This document shows positions 1-5,039 of a stretch of 9,175 nt of DNA, one piece after another; position 1 is the first letter of the stretch; each line of letters starts with the position of its first letter. The DNA lies in assembly GCA_002495845.1 (NCBI GenBank), contig DAHF01000106.1:1-9175 (forward strand). The letters run 5' to 3'. A program made the position numbers and the translations under genes. Source of the stretch: Sulfolobus sp. UBA167. Its GTDB lineage: Archaea; Thermoproteota; Thermoprotei_A; Sulfolobales; Sulfolobaceae. The notes beneath the pieces were generated by a model. The model was not told the DNA's origin. It ran no database searches and saw only the letters and a list, made by a program, of their open reading frames with translations.

Positions 1-45
1 GTTCACTGAGACTTGAAGATAGATAGCTAACTTGGTGATAAGTAT

Positions 46-63
46 AGAAGAATAAAAAGAATT
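46..63 (-). terminator. Pyrimidine-rich terminator after the exporter gene
   Basis: Read on the minus strand just after the TAA of the TauE-like gene, this is a T-rich tract (TTCTTTTTATTCTTCT) with no hairpin. Archaeal RNA polymerase commonly terminates in such tracts. It would end the three-gene minus-strand operon. The remaining bases 1-45 hold no gene I can support. Confidence 0.45.
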
Positions 64-957
64 TTAAATCAAATGTAAGAGATAATATAATCCGTTTATA
101 TTTTGATACATAGTATAAAACGCAACTACAACTATGATTATAGCAAATATTTTTCTAAGTGTGCTTTTTGGTATACTTGATGCTACAGATGCTCCTGCAT
201 AGCCTCCTGCGATTCCTCCAATAAGGTAGAGTATGCTAACGATGATGTTTATATCACCATAAAATGCATATGTAGATGCTGCGGTAACTCCGAAAGTGCC
301 CACGGCTATCAAAGATGTACCTACTGCTCTTAGCATGTCAAGCGAGGAACTGAACAAAAGTCCCGGTACTACTAGGAATCCTCCTCCTATTCCAAAATAA
401 CCAGAGGCAAAGCCTACAGCAAGTCCAGCTGGGATAACCCTTTGCAAATTTACACCTGAGATCAAAGAAGACAAACCTCCACTTCCATTCTCTTTTACAG
501 CTTTAGTTGCAGTTTGAAGTGTTTTACATTTGGTTTTCCACATTTTTGCCGCAACTGCTATCATCAAGAAGCTAAAGAGAAACAGCACGAACGCTCCAGA
601 CATCAGATGGCTCAAATAGGCTCCTATGATGTCACCTATTATTCCAGGGATAGTAAAGAAGATACCCTGCTTCATTCTTACATTCCCTCTCCTGAAATGC
701 ATGTAAGCGTTCAAGTATGCATTTAAGCCAACAGCTAGAGCAGTAGTTCCTAGAACCAAGTGAACAATGTAGCTATATTCGGTTGGATTCCTAGCTTCTG
801 AAGCTAGACCCACGAAGTATAACAAAAGAGGGATAGCTAATATAGAACCTCCTCCTCCTATTAATCCAAGGCTAAAACCTACCAGAACACCAGAGATAAC
901 TGAAAGAATTAGCTGTAAGGGAGAAAGAGTTACTGAAAATGATGGATCTGGAAGCAT
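64..957 (-). CDS. TauE/SafE-family sulfite/anion exporter (TSUP)
   Basis: This is a polytopic membrane protein of 297 residues with about eight hydrophobic segments in two homologous halves. Each half opens with the glycine-rich family signature: GLIGGGGSILAIP at residues 31-43 and GYFGIGGGFLVVPG at 186-199. A polar, lysine-rich cytoplasmic loop (about 138-173) joins the halves. The family (TSUP, formerly DUF81) moves sulfite, sulfonates, sulfoacetate or other small anions. The substrate here cannot be read from sequence. Export of sulfite or thiosulfate would suit a sulfur oxidiser, but that is inference. It is the last gene of a minus-strand operon, 9 bp after the DedA stop codon, with no separate promoter or clear Shine-Dalgarno site. 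The ATG at 957 gives a full-length N-terminus for the family. Family assignment is firm, substrate unknown. Confidence 0.88.
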   Translation of the reverse strand: MLPDPSFSVTLSPLQLILSVISGVLVGFSLGLIGGGGSILAIPLLLYFVGLASEARNPTEYSYIVHLVLGTTALAVGLNAYLNAYMHFRRGNVRMKQGIFFTIPGIIGDIIGAYLSHLMSGAFVLFLFSFLMIAVAAKMWKTKCKTLQTATKAVKENGSGGLSSLISGVNLQRVIPAGLAVGFASGYFGIGGGFLVVPGLLFSSSLDMLRAVGTSLIAVGTFGVTAASTYAFYGDINIIVSILYLIGGIAGGYAGASVASSIPKSTLRKIFAIIIVVVAFYTMYQNINGLYYLLHLI

Positions 958-966
958 GAGATGAAT

Positions 967-1551
967 TTATCGTTTATACTTTAAAAAGTTACGTTTATAT
1001 AAAATAATAACAACTATTAACGTTATAATTAGCATTATTGTTATAATATAGGTAATATGATCAACTTGTGATACTATTGCAGAATAATTCCTACCAAATA
1101 GAAATCCGATGTATGCTAAAGTTCCGTTCCACAAGAACTGGCCTGCAAAGGTAGCAATAAAAAACTTTAAAAGGTTCATCCTAGCCAGCCCAGCTGGATA
1201 GGAAATTAGGGCCCTGATTGCTGGAAGAAACCTAGAAAAGAAAACGGTGAAGATACCATATTTATTAAACCATAGATACATTTTATTTAAATTTGCTTGA
1301 TTTAACTTTATGTACTTTCCGTATTTGAGGAGAACGGATTCTCCTATAAATAGGGCTATGAAATAGTCTAAAAACGAGCCTATTGTAGCTCCAATAGTTC
1401 CCACGAATATTGCACCTAGGAGATTATATTGCCCTTGCGAAGAGAAATATCCTGCTAAAGGCATTATAACCTCACTTGGTACTGGAAGACCTAGAGCCTC
1501 AAGAAACATTAACGCAAGAAGAATAGAATAAGAGCTAGGGATAAAGTTCAT
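967..1551 (-). CDS. DedA-family membrane protein (SNARE-associated/VTT domain)
   Basis: A 194-residue integral membrane protein of usual DedA length. The N-terminal re-entrant region carries the family pattern E18...LPVPSEVIMPLAG (22-34). The central block S106-R-F-L-P-A-I-R113...PAGLARM125 holds the two arginines conserved in the family. The C-terminus is one long hydrophobic helix (about 165-187) ending in a basic tail. Bacterial DedA proteins are implicated in proton-linked transport and in flipping polyprenyl-phosphate or phospholipids across the membrane. Archaeal members are unassigned, though a role in recycling the dolichyl phosphate used for N-glycosylation is a reasonable guess. The ATG at 1551 overlaps the regulator's stop in an ATGA, so the two are probably translationally coupled. 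A GGAGG lies about 15 nt upstream, rather far for a standard ribosome site. Confidence 0.9.
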   Translation of the reverse strand: MNFIPSSYSILLALMFLEALGLPVPSEVIMPLAGYFSSQGQYNLLGAIFVGTIGATIGSFLDYFIALFIGESVLLKYGKYIKLNQANLNKMYLWFNKYGIFTVFFSRFLPAIRALISYPAGLARMNLLKFFIATFAGQFLWNGTLAYIGFLFGRNYSAIVSQVDHITYIITIMLIITLIVVIILYKRNFLKYKR

Positions 1552-1946
1552 TCTTGGCTAATCTCGCCTCCATGAGGGCACTTTTTAGGTTTGCCTAGGT
1601 ATACATAAAGTTTTTCCATAACTTCCTCTGGAACTGCATAGTCAAACTTCTTAGAGAAGTCACAAGCTGATTTCTCGTCGAAGCCTAACCTCACTAAAAA
1701 TGTCTCTACTACTCTATGTGTTTTAGTCCATTCCTCGTATTCTCGTTCCCCAGAATCGGTTATCCATATTCCATCTCTTTCCTTTCTAACTAGGTTCTTA
1801 TCTACTAGGTGATCTATTTCCTCAAAGACGCTAGCTGGAGAGATACCCATTTCTTTGGCTATCCTTGTTATTTTCGCACCAGTCTTTCCGTCATTGTACT
1901 TCTTTATAACCGTAAGATAGTCGTACTCCCTCTTCGAGATCTGCAT
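1548..1946 (-). CDS. DtxR/MntR-like winged-helix regulator with altered metal site
   Basis: A 132-residue protein. An N-terminal winged helix-turn-helix (about 8-70, recognition segment GISPASVFEEIDHLVDKNLV at 34-53) is followed by the DtxR/MntR dimerisation region (75-118). It ends in CPHGGEI (123-129), which matches the family's CPHG-x-P end. No SH3-like third domain is present, so it is MntR-sized. Numbering runs level with Bacillus MntR. H77 is kept, but the other ligand positions read E7 (for D8), Y10 (for E11), K99 (for E99), D102 (for E102) and Y103 (for H103), so classical Mn/Fe binding is doubtful. It is the first gene of an operon with DedA and TauE-like genes and probably controls them and itself. 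A TATA element 27 nt upstream supports a leaderless start at 1946. The DNA-binding assignment is firm; the effector is not. Confidence 0.85.
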   Translation of the reverse strand: MQISKREYDYLTVIKKYNDGKTGAKITRIAKEMGISPASVFEEIDHLVDKNLVRKERDGIWITDSGEREYEEWTKTHRVVETFLVRLGFDEKSACDFSKKFDYAVPEEVMEKLYVYLGKPKKCPHGGEISQE

Positions 1947-1964
1947 TAATTTAACTATCAGCTT

Positions 1965-1989
1965 TTAAGTAAATAAACCTTTTACTAAA
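1965..1989. promoter_or_regulatory. Imperfect inverted repeat, candidate operator
   Basis: TTAAGTAAA (1965-1973), a 7-bp spacer and TTTACTAAA (1981-1989) form an inverted repeat matching at 8 of 9 positions per arm. It covers the shared TATA region between the DtxR-like gene and the aldolase gene. A dimeric winged-helix repressor bound here would block both promoters. The neighbouring DtxR-like protein is the obvious candidate, but binding is inferred from position alone. Confidence 0.4.
1970..1983 (-). promoter_or_regulatory. BRE/TATA promoter of the regulator-DedA-TauE operon
   Basis: On the minus strand this reads AAAAGG (BRE-like, 1983-1978) followed by TTTATTTA (TATA-like, 1977-1970). 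The TATA centre is about 27 nt before the ATG at 1946, the spacing expected when transcription starts at or next to the start codon. The same element lies 27 nt before the ATG at 2001 on the plus strand and may serve as that gene's TATA box too. A second plus-strand option is TTTTAAGT at 1963-1970. Confidence 0.6.
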
Positions 1990-2000
1990 TCGACCTTAAA

Positions 2001-2864
2001 ATGAACGTAATAACCGCGCTGGTAACGCCGTTTAACCTTAAGGAAGAGATAGACGTAGATGCTTTAGATCAAGTGATTTCCTTCCAGAGGAAGAACGGGA
2101 TTTCCTCTTACTGGGTCCTCGGCACTACAGGAGAGTTCAACATGCTAAATGAGGATGAGAAATTAACCATTGTGAAAGGTGTACTCGAGAGGAGCAAAGA
2201 CAAGGAGAATGTAATCGTTGGAGTTAGTTCCGATTCCGTAAGTAATGCCATAAGGTTGACAAGGAAAGTGATAGATCTGGGGGTTGGTTCCATTTTCAGT
2301 TTGCCTCCTCTTTATCACGTCACAGGACTAAAGGGGTTAATGACATACTTCGAGTCTTTAAGGAAGACTGGGAACAAGGTTTACTTTTATTATAATCCCT
2401 TGTCCACTAGATTAGATATTCCTATAGATTACATAAGGAAATTAGTTGAGGAAGGTTTAATAGATGGAGTAAAGGTATCTACTAATGATCTAAAAGAGCT
2501 GTCTTCTTTCATAAGTCTTAGAGGTCAATTAAGGTTCGAGCTGTTTTCAGGTAGTGATCTTGCAATTCTTCAAGCGATCATAGATAATGTGGAAGGTATA
2601 GTCACAGCAGTAGGGAACTTCGCTCCTGAACTAGTAATGGAAGTTGTTAAGAAATCCGATGCTGGAGTTAATCCCGAAGTCATAGATATAGCAAACAAAA
2701 TTAGAATGCTAGCTGAGGTAACTACATTGCCTGATTATCCGACAGGAGTTAAGATCGCGATGAAGTACAGAGGTTTATATGTGGGTAACTGCAGATCACC
2801 ACTTCAGGAGGACTCTAACGCTCAAGCGTCAATTTACTTTACACTAAAGGAATTAGAGCTGTAA
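2001..2864 (+). CDS. Class I pyruvate aldolase/lyase, DapA-KdgA superfamily
   Basis: A 287-residue TIM-barrel enzyme of the dihydrodipicolinate synthase/N-acetylneuraminate lyase superfamily, close to the family's usual length. The pyruvate-carboxylate loop GTTGE is at 41-45, the catalytic tyrosine region F-Y-Y-N-P at 129-133 (Y130 likely catalytic), and the Schiff-base lysine is K158 in GVKVS. The start MNVITALVTPF is the standard first strand, which supports the ATG at 2001. Members split or condense pyruvate with an aldehyde. Sulfolobales make lysine by the alpha-aminoadipate route, so a true DapA role is unlikely. A sugar-acid aldolase (2-keto-3-deoxygluconate or pentonate type) or related lyase is more plausible. 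It differs from the well-known Sulfolobus KdgA (YNYP, GVKDT), so I give no symbol. It stands alone, divergent from the DtxR-like regulator, and may share its control. Confidence 0.85.
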   Translation: MNVITALVTPFNLKEEIDVDALDQVISFQRKNGISSYWVLGTTGEFNMLNEDEKLTIVKGVLERSKDKENVIVGVSSDSVSNAIRLTRKVIDLGVGSIFSLPPLYHVTGLKGLMTYFESLRKTGNKVYFYYNPLSTRLDIPIDYIRKLVEEGLIDGVKVSTNDLKELSSFISLRGQLRFELFSGSDLAILQAIIDNVEGIVTAVGNFAPELVMEVVKKSDAGVNPEVIDIANKIRMLAEVTTLPDYPTGVKIAMKYRGLYVGNCRSPLQEDSNAQASIYFTLKELEL

Positions 2865-2881
2865 ATAGATGACATTCTTGT

Positions 2882-2902
2882 AAAATAATAAAAAAGATTT
2901 TT
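2882..2902. terminator. Bidirectional A/T-run terminator region
   Basis: Between two convergent genes, an A run at 2890-2895 gives six Ts on the minus strand (with TTATTTT following), suited to ending the exoprotein gene. T5 at 2898-2902 is on the plus strand, suited to ending the aldolase gene. A second plus-strand T-rich tract lies at 2947-2958. There is no stable GC hairpin, as is usual in archaea. Confidence 0.4.
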
Positions 2903-2963
2903 AGCAATTACTCAAATAGCAAGATAATGATTAATATTATTGTACATTTTATATTTTTGCCCT

Positions 2964-3689
2964 CTAATTAATACCTTTGTTTAAGACCACGAAAACAATG
3001 TTCTGAGTCGAACCCATCGTATCTCTCAGGGGTATCACTATTATCATTACTTGATAATTATCAAATTGACTTTCCCTGATGTGAAAATTAAGGTAGAGTT
3101 GAACGTAAACCTTATTGTCGGAAGGATTGTATGTGTATCTTATGCTCTTTACATTGTAATAGTGAGAATATATTGGAAAATATATTGAATCGTTTGGGGA
3201 GAAAGATATTAGTAAGGGTAAAACTTCTGTCGCATTTACAGAAATCAAATCCGGATATACTGAGAAAGTATCTCCTCTAGAGCAAACTAAAGAGGAGTTC
3301 ATTATAAAGAAGAAAATTTGGCTTCCATTTAATGTAGTAGATAGAGGGCTTGCGTTGGCTTCAATGCCGAATGTAGTATTATTTTCCTCTTCATTATTAG
3401 ATGAGATATTGTATTCAAGAGAGCTATAATTTAAGAGTAGTACCATAACTTTAGAATAGTTTGATGAAAGGTATGCTGGTGTTTCATTCCAAGTTCTAGG
3501 AGAAGACAATAGTATTGCGCTCTGATTATACTCATTTAAAGTTCCTTCTTCTGAAACAGTTATAACTCCGTTAATTCTTTCGGAATGCAACATGACGTAA
3601 GGAACGTAAAGTGCTATTGCAGCAAAGAACACCGATGCCAGTATGCCGGCAACTATCATCGACCAGCCTTTCACACGTTTCTTAACCAT
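2964..3689 (-). CDS. Membrane-anchored, sequon-rich exoprotein, function unknown
   Basis: I do not recognise this 241-residue protein. A short basic start (MVKKRVKG) precedes one hydrophobic segment (about 9-34), and the rest is soluble-looking and beta-rich. The positive start predicts cytoplasmic N, outside C. Between residues 55 and 166 there are twelve N-x-S/T sequons (N55, 68, 77, 87, 94, 103, 104, 112, 121, 131, 152, 166) and none after, so the outer part is probably heavily N-glycosylated, as is usual for Sulfolobales surface proteins. There is a single cysteine, C136. The basic stretch ending in K7-G8 before the hydrophobic run also resembles a class III (PibD) signal, so a pilin-like fate is possible. 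The gene is divergent from a small membrane protein. A TATA-like TTAATTAA lies about 42 nt upstream of the ATG at 3689. ATG at 3659 (M11) is a less likely start. Confidence 0.75.
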   Translation of the reverse strand: MVKKRVKGWSMIVAGILASVFFAAIALYVPYVMLHSERINGVITVSEEGTLNEYNQSAILLSSPRTWNETPAYLSSNYSKVMVLLLNYSSLEYNISSNNEEENNTTFGIEANASPLSTTLNGSQIFFFIMNSSLVCSRGDTFSVYPDLISVNATEVLPLLISFSPNDSIYFPIYSHYYNVKSIRYTYNPSDNKVYVQLYLNFHIRESQFDNYQVMIIVIPLRDTMGSTQNIVFVVLNKGIN

Positions 3690-3747
3690 GGCGTATTTTA
3701 TATTCTTATTCGAAGTAGATACTCCTTTTAATTAATTACGTAATTTA

Positions 3748-3764
3748 GGGAAAACATTAAATAA
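3748..3764 (+). promoter_or_regulatory. BRE/TATA promoter of the 95-residue membrane protein gene
   Basis: GGGAAAAC (3748-3755, BRE-like) and TTAAATAA (3757-3764, TATA-like) are centred 30 nt before the ATG at 3791, implying a leaderless or nearly leaderless mRNA. This helps choose the plus-strand reading frame over the overlapping antisense frame. Confidence 0.55.
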
Positions 3765-3790
3765 GGGAATCAATCCTACTATACTCTAAA

Positions 3791-4078
3791 ATGATAAAAA
3801 TCTGGTATTTACATATTTCTATTGCAATTATAGGAATAATTATCACGGTTCTGATTATGATTGAGTTCTTTAGGCTGAGTAAGGAATTTAAAAGTGGCCT
3901 AACTAGAGTATTATCAATCCTTGCAGTATTAATGATAGGAGAGTTCTTTTCTTTCCTAACTGATTTCATCATGTGGAGAAATAACCCCAATCCTCTATAC
4001 ATATACCCTTCTTTGGCTACTATTATTCTGGCTTTTTCATCTCTATTAGTATTTTACTACTATATTACAAAGGTTTAG
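3791..4078 (+). CDS. Small three-helix membrane protein, function unknown
   Basis: I do not recognise this 95-residue protein. Three hydrophobic segments are visible at about 5-27, 40-61 and 70-92. The basic loop between the first two (R28, K31, K34, R39) should be cytoplasmic, giving an N-out, C-in topology. The second helix carries E51 and D58 one face apart, and R63 follows at its end. Buried acidic residues like these can mean ion or proton handling, or pairing with a partner protein; nothing more can be said. It is divergent from the sequon-rich exoprotein and convergent, with 10 bp between stops, with the membrane-bound regulator. That grouping suggests a membrane-linked unit but is not proof. 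The promoter position and clean membrane topology support the ATG at 3791. Confidence 0.65.
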   Translation: MIKIWYLHISIAIIGIIITVLIMIEFFRLSKEFKSGLTRVLSILAVLMIGEFFSFLTDFIMWRNNPNPLYIYPSLATIILAFSSLLVFYYYITKV

Positions 4079-4088
4079 TCTTCATAGG

Positions 4089-4490
4089 TTAAAATCTCCT
4101 AATTTTTCGCATAACATCCCTTACAAAATAAGCTGACGCTGTAGCTATTACGAGCCCTGCAAAGACGCTACCTGCATTGCTATCAGGATAGAACAGAGAA
4201 ATGAGTATAAAGAGAACAAGAGAAGACACGAAGAAGGAAGCTAGGAATATTGAGCTAGGTAATATCATACTCCTTATTCTTATGTAGTCTTCTAGAACAA
4301 CCTTGCTGACCATGTAGCCATCGTCAACTTCTTTCACTAGTCCCTCTTCTATTAGCTTCTTCAAGTGGTAGTGTACAAGAGACTTTGAGCTCATGTTAAG
4401 GTCTCTTTGGATCTTAGTGAGTTTTACGGGTTTTTTCTGCTTAATCATATAATTATAAATCTTCAGCGTAGTCCCTGAGAGCTCAGTCAT
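4089..4490 (-). CDS. Membrane-bound winged-helix one-component regulator
   Basis: This 133-residue protein is a DNA-binding domain tethered to the membrane. Residues 5-62 form a winged helix of ArsR/MarR style, with recognition helix region SSKSLVHYHLKKLIEEGLV (34-52) and wing around 53-62. Two transmembrane helices follow (about 77-100 and 107-123), and a basic tail (RKIRR) would return to the cytoplasm. The order wHTH then two membrane helices is that of the Sulfolobus archaellum regulators ArnR/ArnR1, but no archaellum gene is in the window and I cannot claim orthology. It probably senses a membrane or envelope state directly, without a kinase. The TATA element 26 nt upstream makes the ATG at 4490 a leaderless start. 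A palindrome lies just behind it. Targets are unknown; adjacent membrane genes are candidates. Confidence 0.8.
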   Translation of the reverse strand: MTELSGTTLKIYNYMIKQKKPVKLTKIQRDLNMSSKSLVHYHLKKLIEEGLVKEVDDGYMVSKVVLEDYIRIRSMILPSSIFLASFFVSSLVLFILISLFYPDSNAGSVFAGLVIATASAYFVRDVMRKIRRF

Positions 4491-4512
4491 TGATATTATG
4501 TAAACTAAGCTA

Positions 4513-4531
4513 CTTAAAAAAACTTCTAGAA
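4513..4531 (-). promoter_or_regulatory. TATA box with abutting TTCTAGAA palindrome
   Basis: On the minus strand TTTTTAAG (4520-4513) is centred about 26 nt before the ATG at 4490. Directly upstream, at 4524-4531, lies the perfect palindrome TTCTAGAA. It extends to AA-N-TTCTAGAA-N-TT (4521-4534) with one mismatched pair. The palindrome occupies the BRE position, where a bound regulator would block TFB, so autoregulation by the wHTH protein is plausible but inferred. Confidence 0.5.
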
Positions 4532-4570
4532 TTTATGTCAAAGTTATTTTACTTATAGAAACTAAATCGC

Positions 4571-4583
4571 CGAAAGGTTTAAA
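4571..4583 (+). promoter_or_regulatory. BRE/TATA promoter of the mutase subunit-GTPase operon
   Basis: CGAAAGG (4571-4577, BRE) is followed directly by TTTAAA (4578-4583, TATA), centred 27.5 nt before the ATG at 4608. This is the best-formed promoter in the window and predicts a leaderless transcript. The spacing favours ATG at 4608 over TTG at 4605. Confidence 0.7.
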
Positions 4584-4607
4584 CGTTTTAAAGATTACAG
4601 TTCTTTG

Positions 4608-5039
4608 ATGTCTTTGGAGAAAAGAATCAAGGTGGTAGTGGCAAAACTAGGATTGGACGGACATGACAGGGGAGCCAAGGTAATAGCGAGGGCTTTGAAG
4701 GACGCAGGCATGGAGGTAGTCTATACAGGTCTGAGACAAACTCCAGAGCAGATAGTGAAGGCAGCTGTACAAGAGGATGCAGACGTAATAGGAATAAGCA
4801 TACTGAGCGGAGCTCACTTAGAGCTCATACCTCACATCACTAAGTTAATGAAAGAGAATCAGCTCAATGATGTTGTCCTAGTGGTAGGGGGAGTAATACC
4901 ACCTCAAGACATTCAGACTTTGAAGGATATGGGAGTAGACCAAGTGTTCATGCCTGGGTCCAACTTGAAGGAGATTTCTGAGTTCATAAAGCAAGCCGTG
5001 GCTAAGAAGAGGGGCCAAAAGGTTGAGCGAGCTTCTTGA
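4608..5039 (+). CDS. Methylmalonyl-CoA mutase small subunit (B12-binding)
   Basis: This 143-residue protein is a lone cobalamin-binding domain. It shows the DxHxxG motif D17-G-H19-D-R-G22 (H19 is the lower cobalt ligand), S64-I-L66 and V-V-G94-G95, the three nucleotide-tail contacts of the family. The usual length for a free C-terminal mutase subunit is about 140. With a separate large catalytic subunit it converts methylmalonyl-CoA to succinyl-CoA. In Sulfolobales this step belongs to the 3-hydroxypropionate/4-hydroxybutyrate CO2-fixation cycle. The large subunit is not in this window; archaea often keep it elsewhere. I start at ATG 4608, since a TATA box is 27 nt before it; an in-frame TTG at 4605 would add one residue. 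The gene overlaps the GTPase gene by 17 nt, and the pairing of these two functions confirms the assignment. Confidence 0.93.
   Translation: MSLEKRIKVVVAKLGLDGHDRGAKVIARALKDAGMEVVYTGLRQTPEQIVKAAVQEDADVIGISILSGAHLELIPHITKLMKENQLNDVVLVVGGVIPPQDIQTLKDMGVDQVFMPGSNLKEISEFIKQAVAKKRGQKVERAS
5009..5025 (+). promoter_or_regulatory. Ribosome site choosing TTG start of the GTPase gene
   Basis: GAGGGG at 5009-5014, inside the end of the mutase-subunit gene, lies 8 nt before TTG at 5023. It resembles the archaeal Shine-Dalgarno core and supports the TTG start. No in-frame ATG gives a full N-terminus: the next Met is residue 31, within the conserved helical region. Confidence 0.55.

Noticed and set aside
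3..26. End of a plus-strand gene entering from the left edge (seven codons then TAG)
   Set aside because: Too short to distinguish from chance; nothing recognisable.
514..726. A 70-codon plus-strand frame inside the TauE-like gene
   Set aside because: Antisense shadow of a clear family member; its product has no recognisable feature.
2001..2864. Annotation as dihydrodipicolinate synthase (DapA)
   Set aside because: Superfamily membership is clear, but Sulfolobales use the alpha-aminoadipate lysine route and no other diaminopimelate gene is nearby.
2921..2940. AT-rich inverted repeat after the aldolase gene
   Set aside because: Only about five base pairs of A/T in very AT-rich DNA; no stable hairpin or element end.
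3757..4002. An 81-codon minus-strand frame antisense to the small membrane protein
   Set aside because: The plus-strand frame has a well-placed BRE/TATA and coherent membrane topology. The antisense frame covers the plus promoter and has no promoter of its own that I can see.
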